Shown one piece after another: positions 44,839 to 52,116 of a stretch of 64,000 nt of DNA. The position numbers were made by a program, and so were the translations under genes. Below the pieces are notes generated by a model. It saw only the letters and a list, made by a program, of their open reading frames with translations, was not told where the DNA came from and did no database searches. Within the stretch, counting starts at the first letter, position 1. Every line of letters begins with the position of its first letter. Origin of the DNA: JBIOXB01 sp050732395 (GTDB lineage Bacteria; Zhuqueibacterota; Zhuqueibacteria; Zhuqueibacterales; Zhuqueibacteraceae); assembly GCA_050732395.1 (NCBI GenBank), contig JBOHQX010000274.1:14996-78995 (forward strand). Reading direction: 5' to 3'.

Positions 44839-45933
44839 TCAGTACACGCCAACGACCACCGACTCTTGCAGCCTCGAAAACAGCCTTAGATTCGTGACTC
44901 CATCCCATGGATACTTTTCGATGGGCTCGGCGCGCTCCCCCTCATCGCGCTCCAAAAAGCGCGGCATAAAAAACTCTTTGGTCAGCGTAGTCAACATCAC
45001 GCGGCCGGTCCGGCCATACTCCACGGGCTTTTCGGGATCGTCGGGATCGACCAACTCAAACACCGCCCGCGGCAGCGGGGGATAATACGTGATCGCGTAA
45101 TTATCCATGGGATCGAAAGGCTTGTGACACGCCAGGCCCATCAGAGTATTGCCATAGGTTGGCACAAAATCAACGCCAGGCACCAATTCTTCGCGCGCGA
45201 AGCGATGAAACTGCGCGTTCATCTCGGTGCCGCCGCAAAAAATGCCGGTGATACCGTATTTGACCAAATTGATTTTTTCGCACAAAGCTTCAAGCAATTT
45301 GGGTGTGGTAAAAATGCATTTGATATTTTCGTGTGCGCGCAAAATGGTCAATCCTTGATCGATGACATGTGTTTTGTAGGCTTCCAATTCCTGGATTTTA
45401 CCGCGCTTGATCAGCTTGTTCACCCAGCGTGGGTCGAGATCGACGTGAAATGCGATGCCGCCGCGATGCTGCGCCAGATGCTCGATGGAAAGGCGCAAGC
45501 GCCGCGGCCCGGTCGGTCCCAACATGAGCCAATCACAATTGAAAGGAAAAGTATCCGGCGACAACGTTTCACTGAACATCTCGTAATCGATACGAAAATC
45601 ATCGATGCCGATCCGGGTTTTGGGCACACCGGTGGTGCCGCCGGTTTCGAAAACGTTCACGGGCTTGTTCGCCAATGCTTTCGGCACCCAACGCCGCACC
45701 GGGCCACCGCGCAGCCACCCATCGTCAAAATGACCGAGCAATTTGAGATCAGCATAGCCGGAGATCTCCTTGCGCGGATCAAAATTGAGCTTGCGCGCGA
45801 ACTCCAGCCAAAAGGAGCAGCCGGTTTCAGGATTGAAATGCCATTGCACCATCTCGCGTACGTGTGCGTCGAGGCGCTGCCGTGCCGCGGCTATCTTATT
45901 TGACAGCGAGTTTTCTTGAATTATCATGTTCAT
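44839..45933 (-). CDS. Adenylate-forming enzyme, PaaK/LuxE-like, lacking the C-terminal domain
   Basis: 364 residues. The phosphate-binding motif FETGGTTGVPKTRIG (near 95) and the strand GIFCGGTEMNAQFHRFA followed by YGNTLMG (adenine/aspartate region) show the ANL fold of phenylacetate-CoA ligase relatives. The protein ends where the usual small C-terminal domain should begin. The acyl-carrying C-terminal Cys known in LuxE is absent. It probably adenylates a carboxylate. It may pass the acyl group to the LuxC-like reductase or to CoA. Confidence 0.75.
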   Translation of the reverse strand: MNMIIQENSLSNKIAAARQRLDAHVREMVQWHFNPETGCSFWLEFARKLNFDPRKEISGYADLKLLGHFDDGWLRGGPVRRWVPKALANKPVNVFETGGTTGVPKTRIGIDDFRIDYEMFSETLSPDTFPFNCDWLMLGPTGPRRLRLSIEHLAQHRGGIAFHVDLDPRWVNKLIKRGKIQELEAYKTHVIDQGLTILRAHENIKCIFTTPKLLEALCEKINLVKYGITGIFCGGTEMNAQFHRFAREELVPGVDFVPTYGNTLMGLACHKPFDPMDNYAITYYPPLPRAVFELVDPDDPEKPVEYGRTGRVMLTTLTKEFFMPRFLERDEGERAEPIEKYPWDGVTNLRLFSRLQESVVVGVY

Positions 45934-45935
45934 GC

Positions 45936-45960
45936 CAGTAGTCAGTGATCAGTGATCAGT
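45936..45960. repeat. 7-bp-period array at the 3' end of the four-helix-bundle gene
   Basis: CAGTAGT, CAGTGAT, CAGTGAT and CAGT in a row. The stop codon of the four-helix-bundle gene (45956-45958) lies inside it. It is the approximate reverse complement of the array at 46491-46523 on the other side of the gene. Confidence 0.7.
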
Positions 45961-46423
45961 TGGGGTTGCTAACACTGTGGTTGTTCACAAAATATTCAAC
46001 CACTTCTTCTCGTACAAAGCCCGCCAAATTGGAACAGAACTTTTCAGATTTAGCTATCATGCCGCCGAGCATGCGTCCAATTTCTTCGCACTGCCGTGTC
46101 AGAGATGTGGCTTCTCTTTTATTCAGATACCCACAATCACATGCCGTATCAAGCCAATGCTGTGTTTCATTCTGTTCACCATCGGCATCAGTAAGTTTGC
46201 TTACGAAGTACTTTTCGTAACGTCGCTTTGCCCAGGCTTCAGATATCTGGGCACCAATCGATCTCGAACATCGACGAATCTGATCTGTTAGCGAATATGC
46301 TTCTTCACGCGGGAATCTCTTTGAAAATTGAAAAATTTCTATCGAAAGTTCTCTTGCTTTTTGATAAACCAAAAGGTCACGAAAACTCTCCGCATGTGGA
46401 AGATAGTTCACTGGCCCCTCCAT
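45956..46423 (-). CDS. Four-helix-bundle protein (S23/IVP family, Avd-like fold)
   Basis: 155 residues. FRDLLVYQKARELSIEIFQF is the standard start of the family (TIGR02436-like). SLTDQIRRCSRSIGAQISEAW and the last helix ACDCGYLNKREATSLTRQC follow. The core is about 115 residues, and the extra C-terminal part (residues 120-155) runs into a repeat array. The fold is shared with Avd of diversity-generating retroelements and with proteins in 23S rRNA intervening sequences. No reverse transcriptase or variable repeat is near. Its function is unknown. Confidence 0.85.
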   Translation of the reverse strand: MEGPVNYLPHAESFRDLLVYQKARELSIEIFQFSKRFPREEAYSLTDQIRRCSRSIGAQISEAWAKRRYEKYFVSKLTDADGEQNETQHWLDTACDCGYLNKREATSLTRQCEEIGRMLGGMIAKSEKFCSNLAGFVREEVVEYFVNNHSVSNPN

Positions 46424-46448
46424 TCTTTCGATTGTTTGACTGTTTTCT

Positions 46449-46466
46449 CACTGACACCTGTCAGTG
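46449..46466. repeat. Small hairpin (8-bp stem)
   Basis: CACTGACA / CC / TGTCAGTG forms a perfect 8-bp stem with a two-base spacer. It lies between the four-helix-bundle gene and the PQQ gene, next to the 46491 array. Its role is unclear. Confidence 0.45.
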
Positions 46467-46490
46467 GCCATTAATCACCAATCACTTGTC

Positions 46491-46523
46491 TACTGATCAC
46501 TGATTACTGATTACTGATCACTG
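46491..46523. repeat. 7-bp-period array over the PQQ gene stop
   Basis: ACTGATC, ACTGATT, ACTGATT and ACTGATC follow one another; the stop of the PQQ gene (46511-46513) falls in it. With the inverse array at 45936 it brackets the four-helix-bundle gene. Confidence 0.7.
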
Positions 46524-48205
46524 CCCCCACGAACCACCTCCAACTCATAACACGCCGCCTCGCGATCATTGCGCACGAGCAGATAAGGGCCGGCGAGCGC
46601 GGGATTATTCCAGGTCTTACCCTCGAGCGCGGCAAAACGTGTGAGCTCGCGATGCGACTCGGGTATGGCTTCCACCAAAATAACTTCGCCATTTTCAGCT
46701 TGAATCAAAACCAAGTCTTCGACTAAAATGACCTGGCCGTGGCCGTATCGGCCTCCCTTCCACTTGCGCTCGCCATTGGCGGGATCGAGACACACCATAA
46801 TGCCATCATCCAAACCATAAATGTATCCCTGGTGGAACACGACGTTCGAGAATTTCGCCTTGAGGCGAGAGGTTTCATACACGAGCGTGGCTTGCCATTC
46901 GCCATCCACCACGTGCCGAATCTGAAACAGTTTGCCGCCTATGCCGTAGCCGCTGCTTACAAAAACACGATCGCCCGCAAGCGGCAGGGGTTGCGCAACA
47001 CACTCCGTGTTATTGGGCCATGGATGTTGCCACAGGATCTTCCCCGAGCCGGGATCATGAGCAACGACATTGCCGCGATTGAAGATCAGAATCTGCGGTT
47101 GCCCGGCGAGCGTGGTGAGCAGAGGCGAGGCATAACCCGCAGGATCATTGCCGGCGTTCCAAATACGTTCCCCGCTTTTTTTGTGATACGCGACGAGAGA
47201 ATTGCCGCTTGATCCGCCGGCACTCACCACCACCAGACTGTCCAGAACCAGGGGCGAGCCAGTCATGCCGTAACTATTAACCTTGGCATTGTTGTCCTGG
47301 CAAATGTCTTTCACCCAAAAACGCTCACCGTTGGCTAAATTCAAACAATTGAGCAGTCCGGTCGCGCCCAATGTGTAAACGCGATCATGCAGGATGGTCG
47401 GCGTGGCACGCGGCCCGTTGCCGGCTATGGGAGATTCATACTTGACGGCGTCGCTATGGCTCCAAATTACTTGCCCAGATTTGAGAGCATAACAAATCAC
47501 TAGTTCCTGCTCGCCGCGTTGTTCCTGCGTAATGGCGAATTCTCCAAGCACGGCAAAAGCAGACCAGCCTGCGCCGACCCGCTGACGCCACATGCGCTGC
47601 GGCGGTTGTTGCGACCAATCGCGCGCCAGCTTGATACCGTATTTCCTGGCGTCACGATGCGGGCCAAGAAACTGCGGATAATCGTGCGCGGGATTTGTTG
47701 CGGCTGTCCTTGCGTTTTTTGTTACGGAATCGATCTTGCGAACTGCTTTCCCCCGCGAGGCCTCACTCACCGATTTCATTTCAGGCACTGCCGCCAGCGG
47801 CAATGCCTGAGGCGAATCCGGTACGCTCGCCATCGAATCGAAACGCGCGACCGTAATGTTCCCCGATGGCGGGGCGGGCGGCGTTGACCAGCGAAATTCC
47901 AAAAGGGGAACGACATTTCCGCTCAAGCCCCGCACGCGCAACAGTGCCGCAGCAGATACGGCCAGCAAAACGAATGCCGTAAAAATGCCCCAACGGATTT
48001 TCCAGCGCAGGCGTGAGAAGAAGAGTAGCCAAATCAACAGCAATAAAACGGCAATAATGGTCACGCCGGCTGTCTGCATGAACTGGCGTTGGTGGTTCAG
48101 GTCATTCTTGAGCCACGCGTAACTGCCAGCAATCGCCGCTAAACCAAAAATTATGACGACCGGCCACCAGCGTATCGTTTTTGCAGATCTATTCGGGTCC
48201 GTCAC
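46511..48205 (-). CDS. Membrane-anchored PQQ-like beta-propeller protein
   Basis: 564 residues. Three membrane segments lie at the N-terminus (about 13-32, 39-61 and 70-90). A low-complexity linker (about 100-170) leads to a PQQ/quinoprotein-like propeller (about 175-560). WD-like phrases recur, such as GQVIWSHSDAV, GERIWNAGN, GKILWQHPWP and GERKWKGGRYGHG, one per blade. There is no haem or PQQ-ligand set to show dehydrogenase activity, so a BamB-like or binding role is as likely. It is paired with the next, ankyrin-linked propeller. Confidence 0.82.
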   Translation of the reverse strand: MTDPNRSAKTIRWWPVVIIFGLAAIAGSYAWLKNDLNHQRQFMQTAGVTIIAVLLLLIWLLFFSRLRWKIRWGIFTAFVLLAVSAAALLRVRGLSGNVVPLLEFRWSTPPAPPSGNITVARFDSMASVPDSPQALPLAAVPEMKSVSEASRGKAVRKIDSVTKNARTAATNPAHDYPQFLGPHRDARKYGIKLARDWSQQPPQRMWRQRVGAGWSAFAVLGEFAITQEQRGEQELVICYALKSGQVIWSHSDAVKYESPIAGNGPRATPTILHDRVYTLGATGLLNCLNLANGERFWVKDICQDNNAKVNSYGMTGSPLVLDSLVVVSAGGSSGNSLVAYHKKSGERIWNAGNDPAGYASPLLTTLAGQPQILIFNRGNVVAHDPGSGKILWQHPWPNNTECVAQPLPLAGDRVFVSSGYGIGGKLFQIRHVVDGEWQATLVYETSRLKAKFSNVVFHQGYIYGLDDGIMVCLDPANGERKWKGGRYGHGQVILVEDLVLIQAENGEVILVEAIPESHRELTRFAALEGKTWNNPALAGPYLLVRNDREAACYELEVVRGGSDQ

Positions 48206-48295
48206 CAGTACGCCTTTTTCTCTTTGCTGCGTGCGTTAGCATAAGCAGGCACATAAGTTTCGATTTTGCGCACTGCCTGAGCATTAGTCTGTTCA

Positions 48296-48337
48296 ATCCA
48301 CTATCCACCATCCACTATCTTCTATCCTCTCCTCACT
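48296..48337. repeat. 7-bp-period array over the ankyrin-PQQ gene stop
   Basis: CCACTAT, CCACCAT, CCACTAT, CTTCTAT and CCTCTCC-like heptamers. The stop codon (48333-48335) of the ankyrin-PQQ gene lies at its end. It forms a single arm; no complementary arm was found nearby. Confidence 0.6.
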
Positions 48338-50234
48338 CCCCAATGCCATAGACATTGCCCTGCGTGCGCACAAAAACCATTCCTTCAGAAATCGCGGGCG
48401 TGGCCATGCACACTTCGCCCATAGAATTCGTGGCCAGCAAGTCATACTTCGGCCCCGCTTGGACAACGAAGATTTCGCCGTCTTCGCTGGTGAAATAAAT
48501 CCTGTCATCCGCTGCGATGGGCGAGGCGGTGAATGCGTATCCGCTACCCTGGCCGCCGAGGCGTTCGCGATAAATCTGCTCGCCGGTTTTGGCATTGTAA
48601 CAAGTCACTGTGCCATTGGCAATCAATTCGGCGCGTGTCTTACTTTCGTAAATCGTTGGCGTGCCCCATGAGGGAATCTCATCGCGTCCTGTACGCCAAA
48701 CTTCTTTACCGTCCTTGAGAGCATATGCCGCGATGAAGGAATTCCTTTGAATGTCGCATTGTACGATGACCAGGTTCTTGTAAATGATCGGCGAGCTGCC
48801 GTGCCCCCATTGATAGTCGGGATCATAAAACCAGCCGCTATCCAACATGCCAAGGCCTTTACTCCACAACAGTGTACCCTCGAGATCGTAGCAAAAAAGG
48901 CCTTCCGCACCGAAGAGCGCCACCAGGTGTTTGCCATCCGTCGCCGGCGTCGAATTGGCCTGAGTTGCCTTGGTGTGCCGCCTGACCTTGGGAACACCTT
49001 CATGGGCAACTTTTTCCCAGAGGACTTTTCCGGTCATCTTATTAAGACAGTAGACTTGCCAAATATGTTTAGAAATATCTTTGTCCGGAGCGACGTCGCC
49101 GTAAAGCCCGACACGCAGCTTGGAACTCGTATCACTGCTGATGGCAGTGGTGATAAAAACGCGCTGGTCCCAAATCACCGGGCTGGAGTGCGACATTCCC
49201 GGAATGGCCGTTTTCCATTTAATATTGTTGGCTTTTTCTGCATTCCAAGCCGTGGGTGGATGGTGACCATCCGCGAGGCCTGAGGCATTCATCCCGCGAA
49301 ACGAGGGCCAGTGTTTCGACGTGGCCGCTGCCGGCTTTTTCAATTTGTTGGCGACGGGTGTGGCGGTTGCAACTTTTGTTTCTTTTTTTGCCGCTTCTGC
49401 GGCAGGCGCATGGACCGTCGTTTCTTCGGCTTTCACGCGCTTGAAAATAAAGCTGCGCTCGCTTTGTTTGAGTGTGAATTCATTCGCTTGATTGTTCACC
49501 AAATTGAACGCCACTTGAATGCCACTGAATTCCACTGATTTGAAGTTGGTGTTGTCCACCGGCACGTAGGTCAACGCCGGCTGTCCAGGCACGGTGCCGA
49601 TGAGCCTGCCATTATCTATTGTAAAGGTGACTTCGAGGCCAATGTCATCGTTCTTGTACTTTCCGGCGTATACCTGCAACAGCCCACGCTCGATCTTGAA
49701 AGCCGAAGCGGTGGCTTCAGTTGCACCTGCGTCTTTCAAAGCGGCAACGATTTCAGCTTTGCCGCCCTTTGTGGCATTTGCAAGGGCCGAGCTCATGGTT
49801 TCGGCATCGACACCGCCCGAGGCTAGAACCGCCTTGACCATTTCCAGATTGTTGCTTTCGATGCCAGCCATAAGCACGTCATCTTTGCCCTCGGTCGCAC
49901 CTCTGGCAAGCATGAGCTTTACCGCTTCCGTGTGGCCATTGTAAGCCGCCCAACCCATGGCGGGCGAATTGTAAAACGAATCCTTCATATTCACGTCCGC
50001 GCCGTTTTCAATCAAGACTTCGATCACTTTGACATGGCCGCGATCGGCTGCGAATGAAAGAGCGGTCGCCCCGTAGCGGGTCTTGGCATTCACCTCTGCG
50101 CCTTTGGTGAGCAATGCCTTGACGGCTTCGGCGTCACCTTTGCGCGCGGCGGCCCACAGGTCTTCGTTTAAGTTTTGCGCATGCGTGACGAGTGGAAACA
50201 AAAGAATAAGCAGTACAGCTTTGTGACAGATCAT
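48333..50234 (-). CDS. Exported ankyrin / DUF3471-like / PQQ-propeller fusion protein
   Basis: ATG 50234 with CAGGAGGAG upstream is chosen over an earlier ATG because it starts a signal peptide (MICHKAVLLILLFPLVTHAQ). 633 residues. Ankyrin repeats (about 22-180) carry ALLTKGAEVNAKTRYGATAL and VLIENGADVNMKD. A small beta domain (about 190-275) resembles DUF3471 (LLQVYAGKYKND, FSGIQVAFNLVNN). A Pro/Ala/Lys linker leads to a PQQ-like propeller (about 305-633) with IKWKTAIPGMSHSSPVIWDQ. It is likely periplasmic or outer surface. The combination is unusual. Confidence 0.82.
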   Translation of the reverse strand: MICHKAVLLILLFPLVTHAQNLNEDLWAAARKGDAEAVKALLTKGAEVNAKTRYGATALSFAADRGHVKVIEVLIENGADVNMKDSFYNSPAMGWAAYNGHTEAVKLMLARGATEGKDDVLMAGIESNNLEMVKAVLASGGVDAETMSSALANATKGGKAEIVAALKDAGATEATASAFKIERGLLQVYAGKYKNDDIGLEVTFTIDNGRLIGTVPGQPALTYVPVDNTNFKSVEFSGIQVAFNLVNNQANEFTLKQSERSFIFKRVKAEETTVHAPAAEAAKKETKVATATPVANKLKKPAAATSKHWPSFRGMNASGLADGHHPPTAWNAEKANNIKWKTAIPGMSHSSPVIWDQRVFITTAISSDTSSKLRVGLYGDVAPDKDISKHIWQVYCLNKMTGKVLWEKVAHEGVPKVRRHTKATQANSTPATDGKHLVALFGAEGLFCYDLEGTLLWSKGLGMLDSGWFYDPDYQWGHGSSPIIYKNLVIVQCDIQRNSFIAAYALKDGKEVWRTGRDEIPSWGTPTIYESKTRAELIANGTVTCYNAKTGEQIYRERLGGQGSGYAFTASPIAADDRIYFTSEDGEIFVVQAGPKYDLLATNSMGEVCMATPAISEGMVFVRTQGNVYGIGE

Positions 50235-50323
50235 GTATTTCTCCTCCTGCACGGCCTGGTCAATTCTTGTGCCAGGCTGAGAATCGAAGCCCGGAAAATG
50301 GTATTGATTTCGTTTAGTGTTTT

Positions 50324-50421
50324 TAACCACGAAACACACGAAAAACGAAGCAGAGCTCAAGTGGACTATAAGGCTCGCTGTTGAATTTATTTCGTGTATT
50401 TCGTGGTTTTCGTGGTTCGAA
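50324..50421. repeat. 8- to 9-bp-period foldback, CACGAAA class
   Basis: AACCACGAAACACACGAAA type units (50324-50350) pair with TTCGTGTATTTCGTGG and TTTTCGTGG units (50391-50421). It lies between the start of the ankyrin-PQQ gene and the 3' end of the MFS gene. It is of the general type of the other 3'-end arrays, with a different unit. Confidence 0.6.
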
Positions 50422-50445
50422 GAATGAAGGGCCTCCTAGAGTTGA

Positions 50446-51801
50446 TCATTTGCCCTCCACCTCATCCCATATCCTCACATGGTTCGTCTCGGGAAGAAAT
50501 AAAGAGCCAACGACAAACGTCATCATAGCGATGGCAATGGGATACGCGAGACCAGCGTACATGTTGCCGGTCGCAGCGACAATGGCCGAGGCGATGAGTG
50601 GAGTAAAGCCGCCGAATTCACCGTTACCCAGATGATAAGGCAGTGACATAGAGGTGTAACGTATTTTTGCGGGAAACAGCTCGACCAGAAACGCAGCAAT
50701 CGGACCATAGACCATGGTGACGTAAAGCACTTGGATGAAAACCAACACCGTGAGTACGACCGGATTCAAGGGATTGGCATACGCGCTCATCGCCTTGTAA
50801 ATCGGGACGTAGGTGAGCGCTGCAAGCAAGCAGCCGACCATCATGATGCGCTTTCTGCCCAAGCGATCTGAAAGCGCGCCGAATACCACAAAGAACGGTG
50901 TCCCCAACGCCAACGCGATGGCAATGATGATATACGCCGTGACATAATCGACTTTGAGCGCGGTTTGCAGGAAGTAAAGCGCGTAAAACTGTCCGGTGTA
51001 CCACACCACCGCCTGGCCGGCAGTCGCGCCAAAGAGCGCGAGCAAAATCAACTTCCAATTGCGCTTGTTGCCAAAGCTTTCTTTGAGCGGAGCTTTCGAG
51101 GTCTTGCCCGCCTCTTTAAGCTTGCTGAACAAGGGTGACTCACGCAGCTTCATGCGAATGTAAAGGGATAAACCAAGAAGCAACGCCGACAGGATAAACG
51201 GGATTCGCCATCCCCAACTTTTGAATGCTTCATCCCCAACTGACAGCCGGGTAACGAGCACGACGGCGAGCGCGAGAAAAAATCCCAGCGTGGCGGTGGT
51301 CTGAATGAAGCTGGTATAGTAACCGCGCCTGTCATCCGGCGCATGCTCGGCGACATACGTAGCCGCGCCCCCATATTCTCCACCTAATGCAAGGCCTTGC
51401 AATAATCTCAGCAACACTAAAGCGATAGGCGCCGCAATGCCGATTTGATCGTAAGTCGGCAACAGGCCAACGGCGGTTGTGGCCAATCCCATGATCGTGA
51501 GCGTGACGAGGAAGGCATATTTGCGCCCGATCAAATCGCCCACTCTGCCAAAGACCACTGCGCCGAACGGTCGGACCGCAAAGCCGGCGCCGAATGTGGC
51601 CAGGCTCGCGAGAAACGCGACCGTGGGATTTCCGGACGGATAAAACAGGGTAGAGAAGAACACCGCCAATGTGCCGTAAAGATAAAAATCGTACCACTCA
51701 ATCATCGTGCCGGCAGAGGAGGCGAAAATGACTTGCCCAATCTTGTAGGCGGGCATTGCACTCGTGCGAACTGTGGACTGATCGTGTGGCGGCATTTTCA
51801 T
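50446..51801 (-). CDS. MHS-family MFS transporter (ProP/ShiA/KgtP-like)
   Basis: Start at ATG 51801 (MKMPPHDQ) with GGAGA upstream; a longer frame from 51891 is less likely. 451 residues with 12 membrane segments. GTMIEWYDFYLYG in helix 1, GDLIGRKYAF in the first loop and RLLQGLALGGEYGGA are diagnostic of the metabolite:H+ symporter subfamily. Substrates of relatives are osmolytes, dicarboxylates, shikimate or aromatic acids. It could import an acid for the neighbouring catabolic genes, but nothing shows which. Confidence 0.9.
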   Translation of the reverse strand: MKMPPHDQSTVRTSAMPAYKIGQVIFASSAGTMIEWYDFYLYGTLAVFFSTLFYPSGNPTVAFLASLATFGAGFAVRPFGAVVFGRVGDLIGRKYAFLVTLTIMGLATTAVGLLPTYDQIGIAAPIALVLLRLLQGLALGGEYGGAATYVAEHAPDDRRGYYTSFIQTTATLGFFLALAVVLVTRLSVGDEAFKSWGWRIPFILSALLLGLSLYIRMKLRESPLFSKLKEAGKTSKAPLKESFGNKRNWKLILLALFGATAGQAVVWYTGQFYALYFLQTALKVDYVTAYIIIAIALALGTPFFVVFGALSDRLGRKRIMMVGCLLAALTYVPIYKAMSAYANPLNPVVLTVLVFIQVLYVTMVYGPIAAFLVELFPAKIRYTSMSLPYHLGNGEFGGFTPLIASAIVAATGNMYAGLAYPIAIAMMTFVVGSLFLPETNHVRIWDEVEGK

Positions 51802-52116
51802 GAAGAAATCTCCGAAGATGCAAGGCAGTTGTTGGCGCTCGTATAAAGCGCTTTGCTTGCTTTGATCAAATATGCAAGTTTTTATAGGCACTGCACCATG
51901 TCAGGAGGAATCCCGAAAGGGCCTTTCGGCTTGTGACGCATAAGCACAGTGGTCATTTTTACCAAGATTCTTTCAGAATGACATGGCGGAGGGTATAGTT
52001 TTTGAGGTAACAGTGCAATAGTCTCCTTTCCGCAAGCCGTATTCCCGCGTGCGCAATTCCTTTGATCAAAAGTTACACTTGATTGGCACGAATGTCAAGC
52101 AACTCTTTCCTCAGAT
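51802..52116. other. Gap without a recognised gene
   Basis: 315 bases between the MFS start and the end of the giant gene. I see no coding frame, strong hairpin or RNA gene. It should hold the MFS promoter. Confidence 0.5.

Noticed and set aside
42544..45933. Complete lux bioluminescence operon
   Set aside because: No luxA/luxB luciferase genes are present; the ligase lacks the LuxE acyl-cysteine.
45956..46423. Diversity-generating retroelement (from the Avd-like fold)
   Set aside because: No reverse transcriptase, template/variable repeat or target gene is visible in the window.
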